This document shows positions 17,250 to 25,270 of a DNA stretch of 48,068 nucleotides, piece after piece. The notes under the pieces were generated by a model. It saw only the letters and a list, made by a program, of their open reading frames with translations, was not told where the DNA came from and did not search any database. Each line of letters starts with the position of its first letter. Position 1 is the stretch's first letter. The position numbers and the translations under genes were made by a program. Source of the DNA: Bilabrum cf. latius (Eukaryota; Bigyra: Bicosoecida; Bigyra; Bicosoecida); contig CBCXTV010000010.1 in the NCBI GenBank assembly GCA_965178125.1, positions 1-48,068 of the forward strand, written 5' to 3'.

Positions 17250-17999
17250 TCGCTCCCTAACGTCTTCAGTGGCAGGTTCGGAAAAGACACCTCCGTAGGC
17301 ACGCGACAAGTCCCGGTGAAGCGGGCTCGCACCGCGCTGGGCGGGAGATCGTGAGCGCTTAGAGGACCGGAGCTCTCGGGCGGGTGCGTGTCTCGACAAA
17401 CTCCCTCTTGACCACGGGCGGGGAACGTGTAGGGCGGAAGCTAAAGACACCGTAAGTAGCGGAGGGCTAACATTCCGTCCTTCGGTGAGAGCCAAAAGTT
17501 CGAGTCTGCGAGAGACTATTATACGAAGTTCTCCCCTCCTCATACGTGCGCATAGCCTCCTCACGCGGTAGCGCGAGCGCGGGACCCGGACCTGTCCCTG
17601 ATGGGCGTGAATCTGAACCCGGCGTACTCTCCTAGTCTGTCACTTCCACGACCTTGTTGTCGCGGAACCACTTGCACGGAGAGGAACCTGTCGTTCAAGC
17701 GGGTGCAGCCGGACGCGCAGGTGTAGTGCATCGCCTTGCATATGTGCACGGCCAAGTAGATGCCGGAACCGTAGAGGTATCACACTTCCCGCGGAGCTTG
17801 GGTGGGTCTTTCGCTGCTGTCGTCTGCTCCAGAAGGTTTGCGCCAAAAACCGGAAAACTTCTAAGACAGAGGTGGGATGCCAGGAGCTCACGGTCCTGCC
17901 GGATTGGGGAGGTCCATGCCCACGCGAGCCGGGTACGCGTCCGAATCAACGCAGAGAGCAGGCACGCTGACGGCGCCAAGGACGCTCGTGGTCAGGCAC

Positions 18000-18188
18000 A
18001 CTCGATCTCGGAAAGGGCGGGAGTGCGCTCTTGCATTCGGAATGGGCGGGGATAGAGCCAGTCCAGCATGTGTGGGCGTGAAGCCGGAGGAGTTGCTCTT
18101 CCTGGGAGCATGTGCGAGATTCCTTCTCCGCGGATCCTCTTTCGGCTTCGGCAGTCAGCAGCGCACTCTGTGGGAACGGCATTCTCCG
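18000..18188 (+). repeat. Remnant of the zinc-finger gene leader block
   Basis: Matches 10770-10915 (CTCGATCTCGGAAAGGGCGG start, GGGAACGGCATTCTCCG end) with an insertion of about 46 bases (ATAGAGCCAGTCCAGCATGT start). No zinc-finger gene follows. Confidence 0.7.
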
Positions 18189-18564
18189 TCGCCAACGCCG
18201 TGCATGAGAGCGCCTGCCGACAAAGTTTACGCCAAAAACCGCAAAACATGTGGGACAGAGGTGGGATGCCTGGGGCTCGCGGTTATGACACATTAGGAAG
18301 GTCCATGCCCATGTCACCGCCACCATGGCGACACGCGCCCAGACCTTGGAGGGTTTTTCAGTGGTGTCGCCTGCCGGGGAGGGTTTACGCGGAAAACCGG
18401 AGAACTTGTGCGTTTCGCGTTCCCGAAGCCCGCCATTACTCCGGGAGGGAGCCTGCCAACGAGGTGGTGCTTGGCGAAATGTGGTGGGTGGCGAAGATGT
18501 GGTACTTCGCCGTGCCTTTCTCTATGACGGCCAAGCGTGCACTCGCCATCGCGCTCGGACGCCA

Positions 18565-18720
18565 CAGGAAGAGATCCCAGCACGCAGCTCCGCCGCCTCA
18601 TCCAGGAGTAAGGCGAAGTCGAATCGTGAATAGCGCTTCGCACCTTCACAGAGCCGAGGATCACAGATAGGCCCCGCCTCACAGAACCCAGCGCCATAGG
18701 GCAGAGCGTGAAGTACCTGG
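18565..18720 (+). pseudogene. Remnant of the basic coiled-coil gene 3-prime end
   Basis: Resembles 5185-5335, including GCAGCACGCAGCTCCGCC, GGCGAAGTCGA, AGCGCTTC, CCGAGGATYACAGATAG and GGCAGAGCGT. Many substitutions and length changes occur, and no open frame is kept. Confidence 0.6.
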
Positions 18721-19244
18721 CCGCTTGGCTTGGCCGGACCCCCGCCCGCCCTCCGCCGGCAGCTCCTCCCGTCCGTCCCTATGGAGGCAGATCCGCGTAC
18801 CCATGCTGCGGCGGGATCCTGACACAATCCGTTCCTCTTAGTGTGTGGCCGTGGGGCATGAGTAGAGCAGCATCGGGCCCTCACCAGCCGTGGAACGGAA
18901 GCAGCTCTCCGTGCGGCAGCTGTGCGATGCACAGACCTTTTCCCAAAGATACGGATCCATTTTGCCGTCTTCCCGCGCATACTGCATCGCTCTGCAAAAC
19001 TGCATTGCGCAGTGGATCCCGGAGCGTTGACTGCCAATAGCAGGCGGCCTCGCAAGGCCTTCATGGACGCAGGATTTGGGCTTCTTCATCGTAAATTTGG
19101 GGTCTGCTCAGCGCGCGAAAATTTCATCGGGTCCGTTGCGTCCGGGAAAAAGGAACGATCACTGACGCCCAGCTCGTCCATACCATTACCAGGCGCGGCG
19201 GGTTGGAGCATTCGTCCTCTTTGCGCCACAAACCGTGCGAGCCG

Positions 19245-19468
19245 GACAGCAGGCCGAATGTCGTGTACGGCTCCGGTTGGGCAGCGAAAGCCCAGGAGCG
19301 CCGCGCCTTCGAGCTCCATTATTGTCAGATGCCCAAAGTTGGTGCGCTGCTTTGCAACACCAACTACCGAGCCGTACGGGATTTCGTCGGCAATGGTAAG
19401 TTCGTGCACGAATTGTTCCAACGCTTCAAAATGGATCCGGACGTCGCGAGAAGGGAACTCGTCGCTTG
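19245..19468 (+). pseudogene. Diverged Rep fragment (post-HUH region)
   Basis: Encodes a stretch matching Rep residues about 480-555 (SRPNVVYGSGWAAKAQER, then KVGALLCNTNYRA, then FQRFKMDPDVARRELV). It starts after the HUH motif and stops before the helicase, and one tyrosine of the HYYC motif is missing (HYC). After 19468 the sequence changes to an unrelated short tandem duplication. A non-functional remnant of a Rep relative different from the intact gene. Confidence 0.75.
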
Positions 19469-19605
19469 CTCACCTGTGCGGAGGGGTTGGATGCCCGATG
19501 TGCAAAAGAGAGGATATTGTCCGTCGGCGTTCTCTCTTCACCTTGTGCGGAAGGGTTGGGTGCCTGATTTCAGACAGAGAAGGTCTCGTCCGTCGGGAGC
19601 GCTTA
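19468..19605 (+). repeat. Diverged 65-base tandem duplication
   Basis: Two copies of a block reading TCACCTGTGCGGARGGGTTG.., about 65 bases apart. In one frame they give a repeated Cys-rich peptide (LCGGVGCPMCKRED and LCGRVGCLISDRE). No family recognised and no start codon nearby, so coding is doubtful. Confidence 0.5.
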
Positions 19606-20239
19606 GGAATACTTCCGGATGGGGCGTCCAGACGCGGTCCAGGACCTCCAGCCCGTCGGGGTCAATGTCGCCCGCGCCGTCCGTGCCTTTGACGCCCTCT
19701 GGATCGATGATGCCCACGATCTTTGTCATCTCGGACGACACACGGCCCAGCTGCTCTTTGGTAGTGCATTACCTCATTGACCCCGGAAGCGTTGAATATT
19801 TAATGAAGACCCTTCGGAGGCTGACGAAGTTTGTCAGCTTGTCGGAGCGCAGCCTGGGTCCTTGTCAACAAACATGGAGGGTTTCGGGGCGGATTTCCAG
19901 CGTTCCGCCTTGATTTCGAGTGCACTTCGAGGTCGGGATCGAAGCGGGGCGGGCGGTTCGTCATCCTCTGTGATACGCTCAGGAGGCGCCGACTTGATGC
20001 CCACCTTGTCCCCCAATCACTCCAGACGTAACTGGGGAACTCCTCCCGTCGTGGGCCGGGTACGCCTCCGAATCCCACGCGAGCCGTTCCCCGCGGCGCA
20101 CCGATAAGTGCCGCTGCAAGCGCACCAAGACTAGAGCGTTCTGCAGAACAACGTACTCCCTTCGCTCGGGAGCGTGGCACTTCAAGCAGTGCAGTGCGCC
20201 GGTTCTTGTGCACGCCCAGTCGCGCGGACGCCGCAGGTG

Positions 20240-20505
20240 GCTTGGCCGTAGGATAGAATTAGTGGCGGGTCGGTTTTGCATGTCTTCCCTCTCCTCTTGA
20301 TATGGTACAGAAAGGCAAGAGCCTGACGATGCAGACGGAACTCCTGGATTTCACCGCCAAACTCCTAGTCAAGACAGCCCTCGACTAAACAGACGCCGAG
20401 TTATCTTGAGCAGCATCCCACGACGCAGTGATGTGGACGGCAAGGGTGATGCCATGCTTTCCGGGCCTCCCATGTGACCGCTTTTTGCGTACCGAAACAC
20501 TTTCC
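20240..20505. other. Start of region B, unique sequence
   Basis: Sequence not seen in region A until about 20456, where a piece of the zinc-finger leader (10468-10500) appears. A 28-codon frame lies at 20302-20388 (MVQKGKSLTMQTEL start); it is too short to judge. Confidence 0.4.
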
Positions 20506-20595
20506 GAGGTCGACGCCCCGGCGGAGCACGCCGGCGCGGCGGCAAGCGTCGATGTTGCGGGCGGCCCAGCCATGAGGCACATGATCAAGTACGCG

Positions 20596-20810
20596 GAAAG
20601 CACGCAGAGCGTCGTCAATCCGTTCGTGAGCCGCGAGTTCCAAAAGGTCTTCGAGCACATCCCCCCGGAAAGCACGCAGAGCATCGTCAATCCGTTCGTG
20701 AGCCGCGAGTTCCAAAAGGTCTTCGAGCACATCCCCCGGAAAGCACGCAGAGCATCGTCAATCCGTTCGTGAGCCGCGAGTTCCAAAAGGTCTTCGAGCA
20801 CATCCCCCGG
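20596..20810 (+). repeat. 72-base repeat x3 from glycosyltransferase (24 codons each)
   Basis: Copies start at 20596, 20668 and 20739. The second is one base short (71), which shifts the frame. Each corresponds to residues 681-704 of the glycosyltransferase, with shared changes such as CIVDPF to SIVNPF and RQCQ to REFQ. The single ancestral copy in the intact gene shows this is an expansion. Confidence 0.85.
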
Positions 20811-20897
20811 ATGATGTCGAGCATGCGGACGCCCTGCTCCGGATGATGTCGGCCATGCGGACGCTCTTCCCAGACCTTGCGCGGCAGCGGGACGAAA

Positions 20898-21044
20898 ATG
20901 GAGCTCTCCCTGCACCGCAAGCACGCCGGAAACCTGGTGCACTTCCACGTATGCATGACGGACTCCGAGAGGTCGCATCGTTGTCGCGTGGCGGAGGATT
21001 TCATTTGGGCCGGCAGCAGGCCGAATGTCGTGTACGGCTTTTAG
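20898..21044 (+). pseudogene. 48-codon Rep HUH fragment with its own start and stop (first)
   Basis: ATG to TAG. Encodes the Rep segment around the HUH motif (MELSLHRKHAGNLVHFHVCM start) and ends VVYGF at the junction with the third zinc gene. It differs from intact Rep (A to G, K to R, M to I), and the same changes occur in the second copy. It lacks the catalytic tyrosine and helicase, so it cannot be a working Rep. Confidence 0.7.
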
Positions 21045-21343
21045 GTACCGAACCCGAGCTCCCGGCAGCAGCGCAGGCGGCATGCTTGGGGCGGCACGTG
21101 GATCTTCGACGACGCCATTACGCTCAGCGATTGCGGGTCGAGGGTGCAGATCGACGCGCCGCAGTCGAAGCTCTTGGCGATGGTCGTGCCCCGGAAGTCG
21201 GGCCAGTGGATTCCTCATAGGCTGCGCTCGCGTACGATCTGGTATTTGGGTGGGGAGCAGTCGGCCGTGATCACCAACCTCAAGTGCCAGGCCTGCAGTT
21301 GGGTCAAGCAGGCGGGAACGGCATTCTCCGAGTCTCTTTGCCG

Positions 21344-21802
21344 ATGATGTCTGAGGAGAAACCGTCCGAGAGCATTGCTGTTTCCTTGGGAGACGGCCGC
21401 AATCTTCGTGGGCGTCAAGGCGCCGGTAATATGGGAAACGAGGGCGGCATGTTGGCGCGCGAGGTCGACGCCCCGGCGGAGCACGCCGGCGCGGCGGCAA
21501 GCGTCGATGTTGCGGGCGGCCCAGCCATGAGGCACATGATCAAGTACGCGGAAAGCACGCAGAGCGTCGTCAATCCGTTCGTGAGCCGCGAGTTCCAAAA
21601 GGTCTTCGAGCACATCCCCCCGGAAAGCACGCAGAGCATCGTCAATCCGTTCGTGAGCCGCGAGTTCCAGAAGGTCTTCGAGCACATCCCCCCGGAAAGC
21701 ACGCAGAGCATCGTCAATCCGTTCGTGAGCCGCGAGTTCCAAAAGGTCTTCGAGCACATCCCCCGGATGATGTCGAGCATGCGGACGCCCTGCTCCGGAT
21801 GA
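21344..21802 (+). CDS. Chimeric 152-aa frame: zinc-finger N-terminus plus glycosyltransferase repeats
   Basis: Begins with the same MMSEEKPSESIAVSLGDG start as the intact zinc-finger gene at 10927. After about 59 residues it switches, without breaking frame, into a segment from the C-terminal part of the glycosyltransferase. That segment includes three in-frame 24-residue repeats (starts 21551, 21623, 21695). It ends soon after. No zinc ligands remain. Whether it is expressed is unknown; the open frame through both junctions is notable but may be chance. Confidence 0.4.
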   Translation: MMSEEKPSESIAVSLGDGRNLRGRQGAGNMGNEGGMLAREVDAPAEHAGAAASVDVAGGPAMRHMIKYAESTQSVVNPFVSREFQKVFEHIPPESTQSIVNPFVSREFQKVFEHIPPESTQSIVNPFVSREFQKVFEHIPRMMSSMRTPCSG

Positions 21803-21853
21803 TGTCGGCCATGCGGACGCTCTTCCCAGACCTTGCGCGGCAGCGGGACGAAA

Positions 21854-22000
21854 ATGGAGCTCTCCCTGCACCGCAAGCACGCCGGAAACCTGGTGCACTT
21901 CCACGTATGCATGACGGACTCCGAGAGGTCGCATCGTTGTCGCGTGGCGGAGGATTTCATTTGGGCCGGCAGCAGGCCGAATGTCGTGTACGGCTTTTAG
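21854..22000 (+). pseudogene. 48-codon Rep HUH fragment (second)
   Basis: Same reading frame and same sequence as 20898-21044, in the second mosaic module. It keeps the HFH metal-binding motif but no tyrosine or helicase. Confidence 0.7.
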
Positions 22001-22303
22001 GTACCGAACCCGAGCTCCCGGCAGCAGCGCAGGCGGCATGCTTGGGGCGGCACGTGGATCTTCGACGACGCCATTACGCTCAGCGATTGCGGGTCGAGGG
22101 TGCAGATCGACGCGCTGCAGTCGAAGCTCTTGGCGATGGTCGTGCCCCGGAAGTCGGGCCAGTGGATTCCTCATAGGCTGCGCTCGCGTACGATCTGGTA
22201 TTTGGGTGGGGAGCAGTCGGCCGTGATCACCAACCTCAAGTGCCAGGCCTGCAGTCGGGTCAAGCAGGCGGGAACGGCATTCTCCGAGTCTCTTTGCCGA
22301 TGA

Positions 22304-22790
22304 TGTCTGAGGAGAAACCGTCCGAGAGCATTGCTGTTTCCTTGGGAGACGGCCGCAATCTTCGTGGGCGTCAAGGCGCCGGTAATATGGGAAACGAGGG
22401 CGGCATGTTGGCGCGCGAGGTCGACGCCCCGGCGGAGCACGCCGGCGCGGCGGCAAGCGTCGATGTTCAGGCGGCCCCCACATCGAGAGCGGCGGCGCGG
22501 AGGCGGCGTCCACGGGGATGCTCGGAGAGGAGAGCGGCAAGGCAGCGCCGAAGGAGGACGCCGAAGACGACGGCGGCAAGAAGACGGAGGAGGAGGATGC
22601 TCGCGACGTATGGTCAGACGCAGCCGCTTGGAAGGCGGGTGGCGGCGTGGCAGACGGGAAGGATGTCGGAACCTGGGGTTCATGGAAGACGCCTGCGAAG
22701 TCGTCATGGGGGGAGCCGTACGTGCCGTGGCAGGTCGCGCCGGAGCCGGCGGAGGAGGCGACATGGACTTGCAACGCGTGCCAGGGCCTA
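22304..22790 (+). pseudogene. Frameshifted copy of the zinc-finger gene, N-terminal part
   Basis: Starts like the intact gene (MMSEEK) and follows it with deletions. Just after WTCNACQ the sequence GGGCCTAAG replaces TGCTGCAAG-like sequence. This shifts the frame and removes the second cysteine cluster of the first finger. Another frame change near 22466 (GATGTTCAGG against GATGTTGCGG) breaks the N-terminal part. Confidence 0.65.
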
Positions 22791-23950
22791 AGCCCCGGTC
22801 AGAGTACTTCAAGAAGTGGAAGGACTGGATCCAACCAGTTTGCCGGGTGTGTTGCGACAAGTTCGACAACGCGACGCCGTGGTGGGTGAGGTGCAAGAAT
22901 TGCAAAAACGAGTTTCCGGCGTACCGATTTCCCCAGATCCGCCGGAAGAGGGAGAACCTGCGCTACTTCTTCCCTGAGGACTGGTGCGCGAAGTGCCTGG
23001 TTGCGCGTGGCTGGAGTCTCCATGATGTCCGTTCCTCTGCGGGTGAAGCGAAGCGTTGGGTGCCAAAAGCTTGCGCGAATACCGCTGACGGCGACAACGA
23101 CGCTCGTGCTCCCGCGCGCGACGAGCCTTCTGCAGGGGACGCCGCCTCGTGCAGCAACGCCGTGCGTCAGAGTCCTTCGCGTGACGAGGCCTTGGACGAT
23201 ATCAACCGGGCCATGGAGCTTCTCCGGAATGCGGAGAAATTCATCTCCGCGATGCCATCGTGCATGCAGTGTGCGGTGCAGGACCAGTTGATGCAGGGCA
23301 TCGTCAAAGACCAGGCCCTCTTGGATATCTTCTCCGGCAAGATAACGGACTGGATCAAATACCATCCGGCCACTCTTGGGGCGATCCAATCCCATCGAAA
23401 CGCATGGCTGTGGGCTGAGAACCACACGCCGACGGAATGGCTCATGGTTGTCGAGGATGATATCGAACCTCGCGAAGCATGCGTGGATCGGCTACTCGTA
23501 GTTCTTCACGCCATCGCGAAAAACCCCAAGGTGACGCAGATGGCCATGTTAGCGGGGTCAGAAGCACCGAGAATGGTCAGCCTCCAGCGCGGAAACTCCA
23601 CCTCCATCCACAACTGCGAGCGCCTCTTGGACGTGCGGACCTATCCGGCGCACTGGGTAGACAACACATTTGTGGTCCCCTTCCACGTCGGCATGGGCCT
23701 AAAGTGGTATCTCATCAGCCCGGAGGGGAGGAAGGCGCTCCTGAAGATGCGGATCCCGAACCGAAGCTTCGAACGCTGCGTCTGGCGCCGCATCTTCGAC
23801 ACGTTCCAAGGGCCGGTATGTAAGTGGGAAGATTGCTTCCGCATGACATCTGTGCTGGCAGCCAGCCCGGTCCTCGCATCGACTCCCGAGAGCATGGACA
23901 CGGAGTGGGGGGCTCGGGACGACGAAGTGCGGATGCAGGGCACAGTATGA
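22763..23950 (+). CDS. Chimeric 395-aa frame: zinc fingers, CxxC patch and GT25-like domain
   Basis: Open from ATG 22763. After a short out-of-frame start it enters the zinc-finger protein at KPRSEYFKKW and runs to its C-terminus. It then crosses a 36-base piece of the third zinc gene (CMQCAVQDQLMQG, from about 16484) and continues into the glycosyltransferase GT25-like domain (23299 on, matching 1544 on), including the EDD motif. It ends at a TGA that overlaps the ATG of the next frame (ATGA at 23947-23950). The first finger lacks one cysteine pair. Frame continuity across three sources is striking, but the disabled N-terminal part suggests a pseudogene or a young fusion. Expression unknown. 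Confidence 0.45.
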   Translation: MDLQRVPGPKPRSEYFKKWKDWIQPVCRVCCDKFDNATPWWVRCKNCKNEFPAYRFPQIRRKRENLRYFFPEDWCAKCLVARGWSLHDVRSSAGEAKRWVPKACANTADGDNDARAPARDEPSAGDAASCSNAVRQSPSRDEALDDINRAMELLRNAEKFISAMPSCMQCAVQDQLMQGIVKDQALLDIFSGKITDWIKYHPATLGAIQSHRNAWLWAENHTPTEWLMVVEDDIEPREACVDRLLVVLHAIAKNPKVTQMAMLAGSEAPRMVSLQRGNSTSIHNCERLLDVRTYPAHWVDNTFVVPFHVGMGLKWYLISPEGRKALLKMRIPNRSFERCVWRRIFDTFQGPVCKWEDCFRMTSVLAASPVLASTPESMDTEWGARDDEVRMQGTV

Positions 23951-24225
23951 AACCGTACATAATGATCGACCCGAGTGACGACTGGACTCTTGGCGAGCGA
24001 TTAAACACATTGTCCGTCGTGATGTCCGTGTGCGCGGCCCTGAGTTGGGGGGTTGTCCTCGTCTGGGAAAAAACAGAGCGCGTGCCCATCTCCTACGAAG
24101 ACTTGTGCGGTGTTCACGAGCACGCCGGCGAAACCTCGAGTTTTGGCATCAAGATCGTGTCGCGGCCAGGCTGTACGACGGCGGCAAGAAGACGGAGAAG
24201 GAGGATGCTCACGGTATCGCCCTGA
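23947..24225 (+). pseudogene. Truncated second glycosyltransferase module
   Basis: ATG 23947 starts the same MKPYIMIDPSDDW sequence that begins the second module of the intact gene (M285). Here it is a separate frame, because the upstream G run has six instead of seven G. After about 63 residues the sequence leaves the glycosyltransferase (after CACGCCGGCGAAACC, 24135) and runs into the micro-mosaic. Confidence 0.65.
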
Positions 24226-24330
24226 TCATCTGCACGACTTCGTGGGGCTCCATGACGTAACGGCGAGCGAGAACATTGACTGGTGGCGTGGCTGGAGGAT
24301 CTCGGGAACACACGGCGGGCGAGCCGTTTT
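24136..24330 (+). other. Micro-mosaic of 30-60-base gene pieces
   Basis: In order: a piece like 16567-16597 of the third zinc gene (GGCATCAAGATCGTGTCGCG), a piece like 11197-11228 of the zinc-finger gene (GACGGCGGCAAGAAGACGGA), a piece like 8549-8600 of Rep around helicase motif C (CACGGTATCGCCCTGATCAT), then GATCTCGGGAACAC as in 9594 of the CxxC gene. All are on the + strand with a few changes. Confidence 0.7.
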
Positions 24331-24475
24331 TCAAAAGGAGCACGGGTCCTTCGGGACGCCATTTCACTTACGGCGGGCGAGCCGTTTTCCGAATGGTGCG
24401 GGGGTCCTACTGATGCACACGGCGATCGCTGGTTCACTCACGGCGGGCGAGCCGTTTTCCGAATGGTGCGGAGTC
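24313..24475 (+). repeat. Three copies of CGGCGGGCGAGCCGTTTTC-like repeat
   Basis: Copies start at 24313, 24371 and 24441, with the second and third continuing CGAATGGTGCGG. Spacing is 58 and 70. No gene recognised in this stretch. Confidence 0.7.
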
Positions 24476-24604
24476 CTCCAGATGACCACGGTGATGGGTG
24501 GCAGCATGTCATAGGCGCGCCGTCGGAAGCTTCCCCTTCGAGTGCTGCCTAAAACTGAGAAACCTGGAGATCCTAGCATCGTATGGAGGCACGAGGTAAC
24601 ACCA

Positions 24605-24691
24605 GTGGGGTCCGTTCTCCGCTTCAATTCCTGTCCCAAATCCGATTCCCATTTCGAGACCGAAAAAGGTGACCCGGAAAACGACGGTACT
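24605..24691 (+). repeat. Dispersed repeat family, truncated copy
   Basis: Almost identical to 26198-26275 (CTCCGCTTCAATTCCTGTCC to AAAACGACGGTACT). It ends abruptly at the junction with the zinc-finger leader fragment at 24692. Confidence 0.75.
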
Positions 24692-24952
24692 TATTTCTGA
24701 ACCGTTTTCCGGACGCTTTCCGGGCCTCCCATGTGACCGCTTTTTGCGTACCGAAACACGTTCCGCGCGTGAGGAGCAGATGCGGATCTCCGCGGGGTCC
24801 TATTTGTGTCTTTTTTCGGGGGACGAAATCGGGCGCACTTCTCGTGCCGATTTGTGGTCGTCTCTGAAACCGGCTGCGAGTCGGGAAAGGTGCCCGAGAT
24901 GCTCGTGTCCTTGGCTTCGTATTTCTCCGCATATTCTTCAAACGCGGGCGGC
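24692..24952 (+). repeat. Copy of zinc-finger leader block
   Basis: Matches 10431-10690 (TATTTCTGAACCGTTTTCCG to CAAACGCGGGCG) with few changes. It is followed by short matches to the transposase (GGCAGTGGCTCCTGCGC) and to the zinc-finger 3-prime flank (CGGGAGCTTCCCGA). Confidence 0.75.
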
Positions 24953-24993
24953 AGTGGCTCCTGCGCGGGAGCTTCCCGAGTGGGTCCGTCGTG

Positions 24994-25190
24994 CAGTGCG
25001 CTGGGTAGGTCCGCAGGTCAAGGAGGCGTTCGCAGTTATAGACGTAGGTGGAGTTTGCGAGCTGCCGGCCGACATGCACATGTGGTGACCGGAGGTCACC
25101 ACATGAGCATGTCGGCCGGCAGCTCGCAAACTCCACCTACGTCTATAACTGCGAACGCCTCCTTGACCTGCGGACCTACCCAGCGCACTG
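24994..25190. repeat. 97-bp near-perfect palindrome (3-base loop)
   Basis: The left arm 24994-25090 and right arm 25094-25190 are inverse complements with, as far as I can see, one mismatch, around the loop GGA. The right arm and following bases (about 25129-25250) are a diverged piece of the glycosyltransferase (like 1839-1960). The palindrome therefore arose by inverted duplication of a gene fragment. This could be a real cruciform-forming junction, a replication fold-back, or a library chimera. Confidence 0.85.
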
Positions 25191-25255
25191 AGCAGACAAC
25201 GCATTTGTGGTCCCCCTCCACGTCGGCATGGGCTTGAAGTGGTACCTCAGGAGGA
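25129..25255 (+). pseudogene. Diverged glycosyltransferase fragment
   Basis: Resembles 1839-1965 (AACTCCACCTACGTCTATAA, TGCGAACGCC, GCATTTGTGGTCCCC, CACGTCGGCATGGGC), with an in-frame TGA replacing the TGG codon of the intact gene. More diverged than the copy at 23299, so it derives from a different family member. Confidence 0.7.
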
Positions 25256-25270
25256 TTTCACTTGCGCCGG

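Larger units (their letters stand above)
16796..20239. other. Gene-poor 3.4-kb region with decayed element fragments
   Basis: No intact gene. It holds the second hairpin element (17051-17195), diverged repeats of GTTTRCGCCAAAAACCG and GACAGAGGTGGGATGCC (about 17835-17960 and 18225-18320), and remnants of the leader block (18000-18188), the coiled-coil gene 3-prime end (18565-18720) and Rep (19245-19468). The minus-strand open stretches near 17561-17755 and 18838-19089 look protein-like in part but lack starts and are not recognised. Confidence 0.5.
20506..22416 (+). repeat. Two 955/956-bp mosaic modules built from gene fragments
   Basis: Modules run 20506-21460 and 21461-22416 and are nearly identical. 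Each is, in order: a zinc-finger gene piece (from 11044-11105), a glycosyltransferase piece (from about 3355-3480) with three 72-base repeats, two Rep pieces (from about 7432 and 7743-7890), a piece of the third zinc gene (from about 16112-16381), and the zinc-finger gene start (from 10897-11043). All pieces keep their original strand. A third, partial module begins at 22417. Confidence 0.85.
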
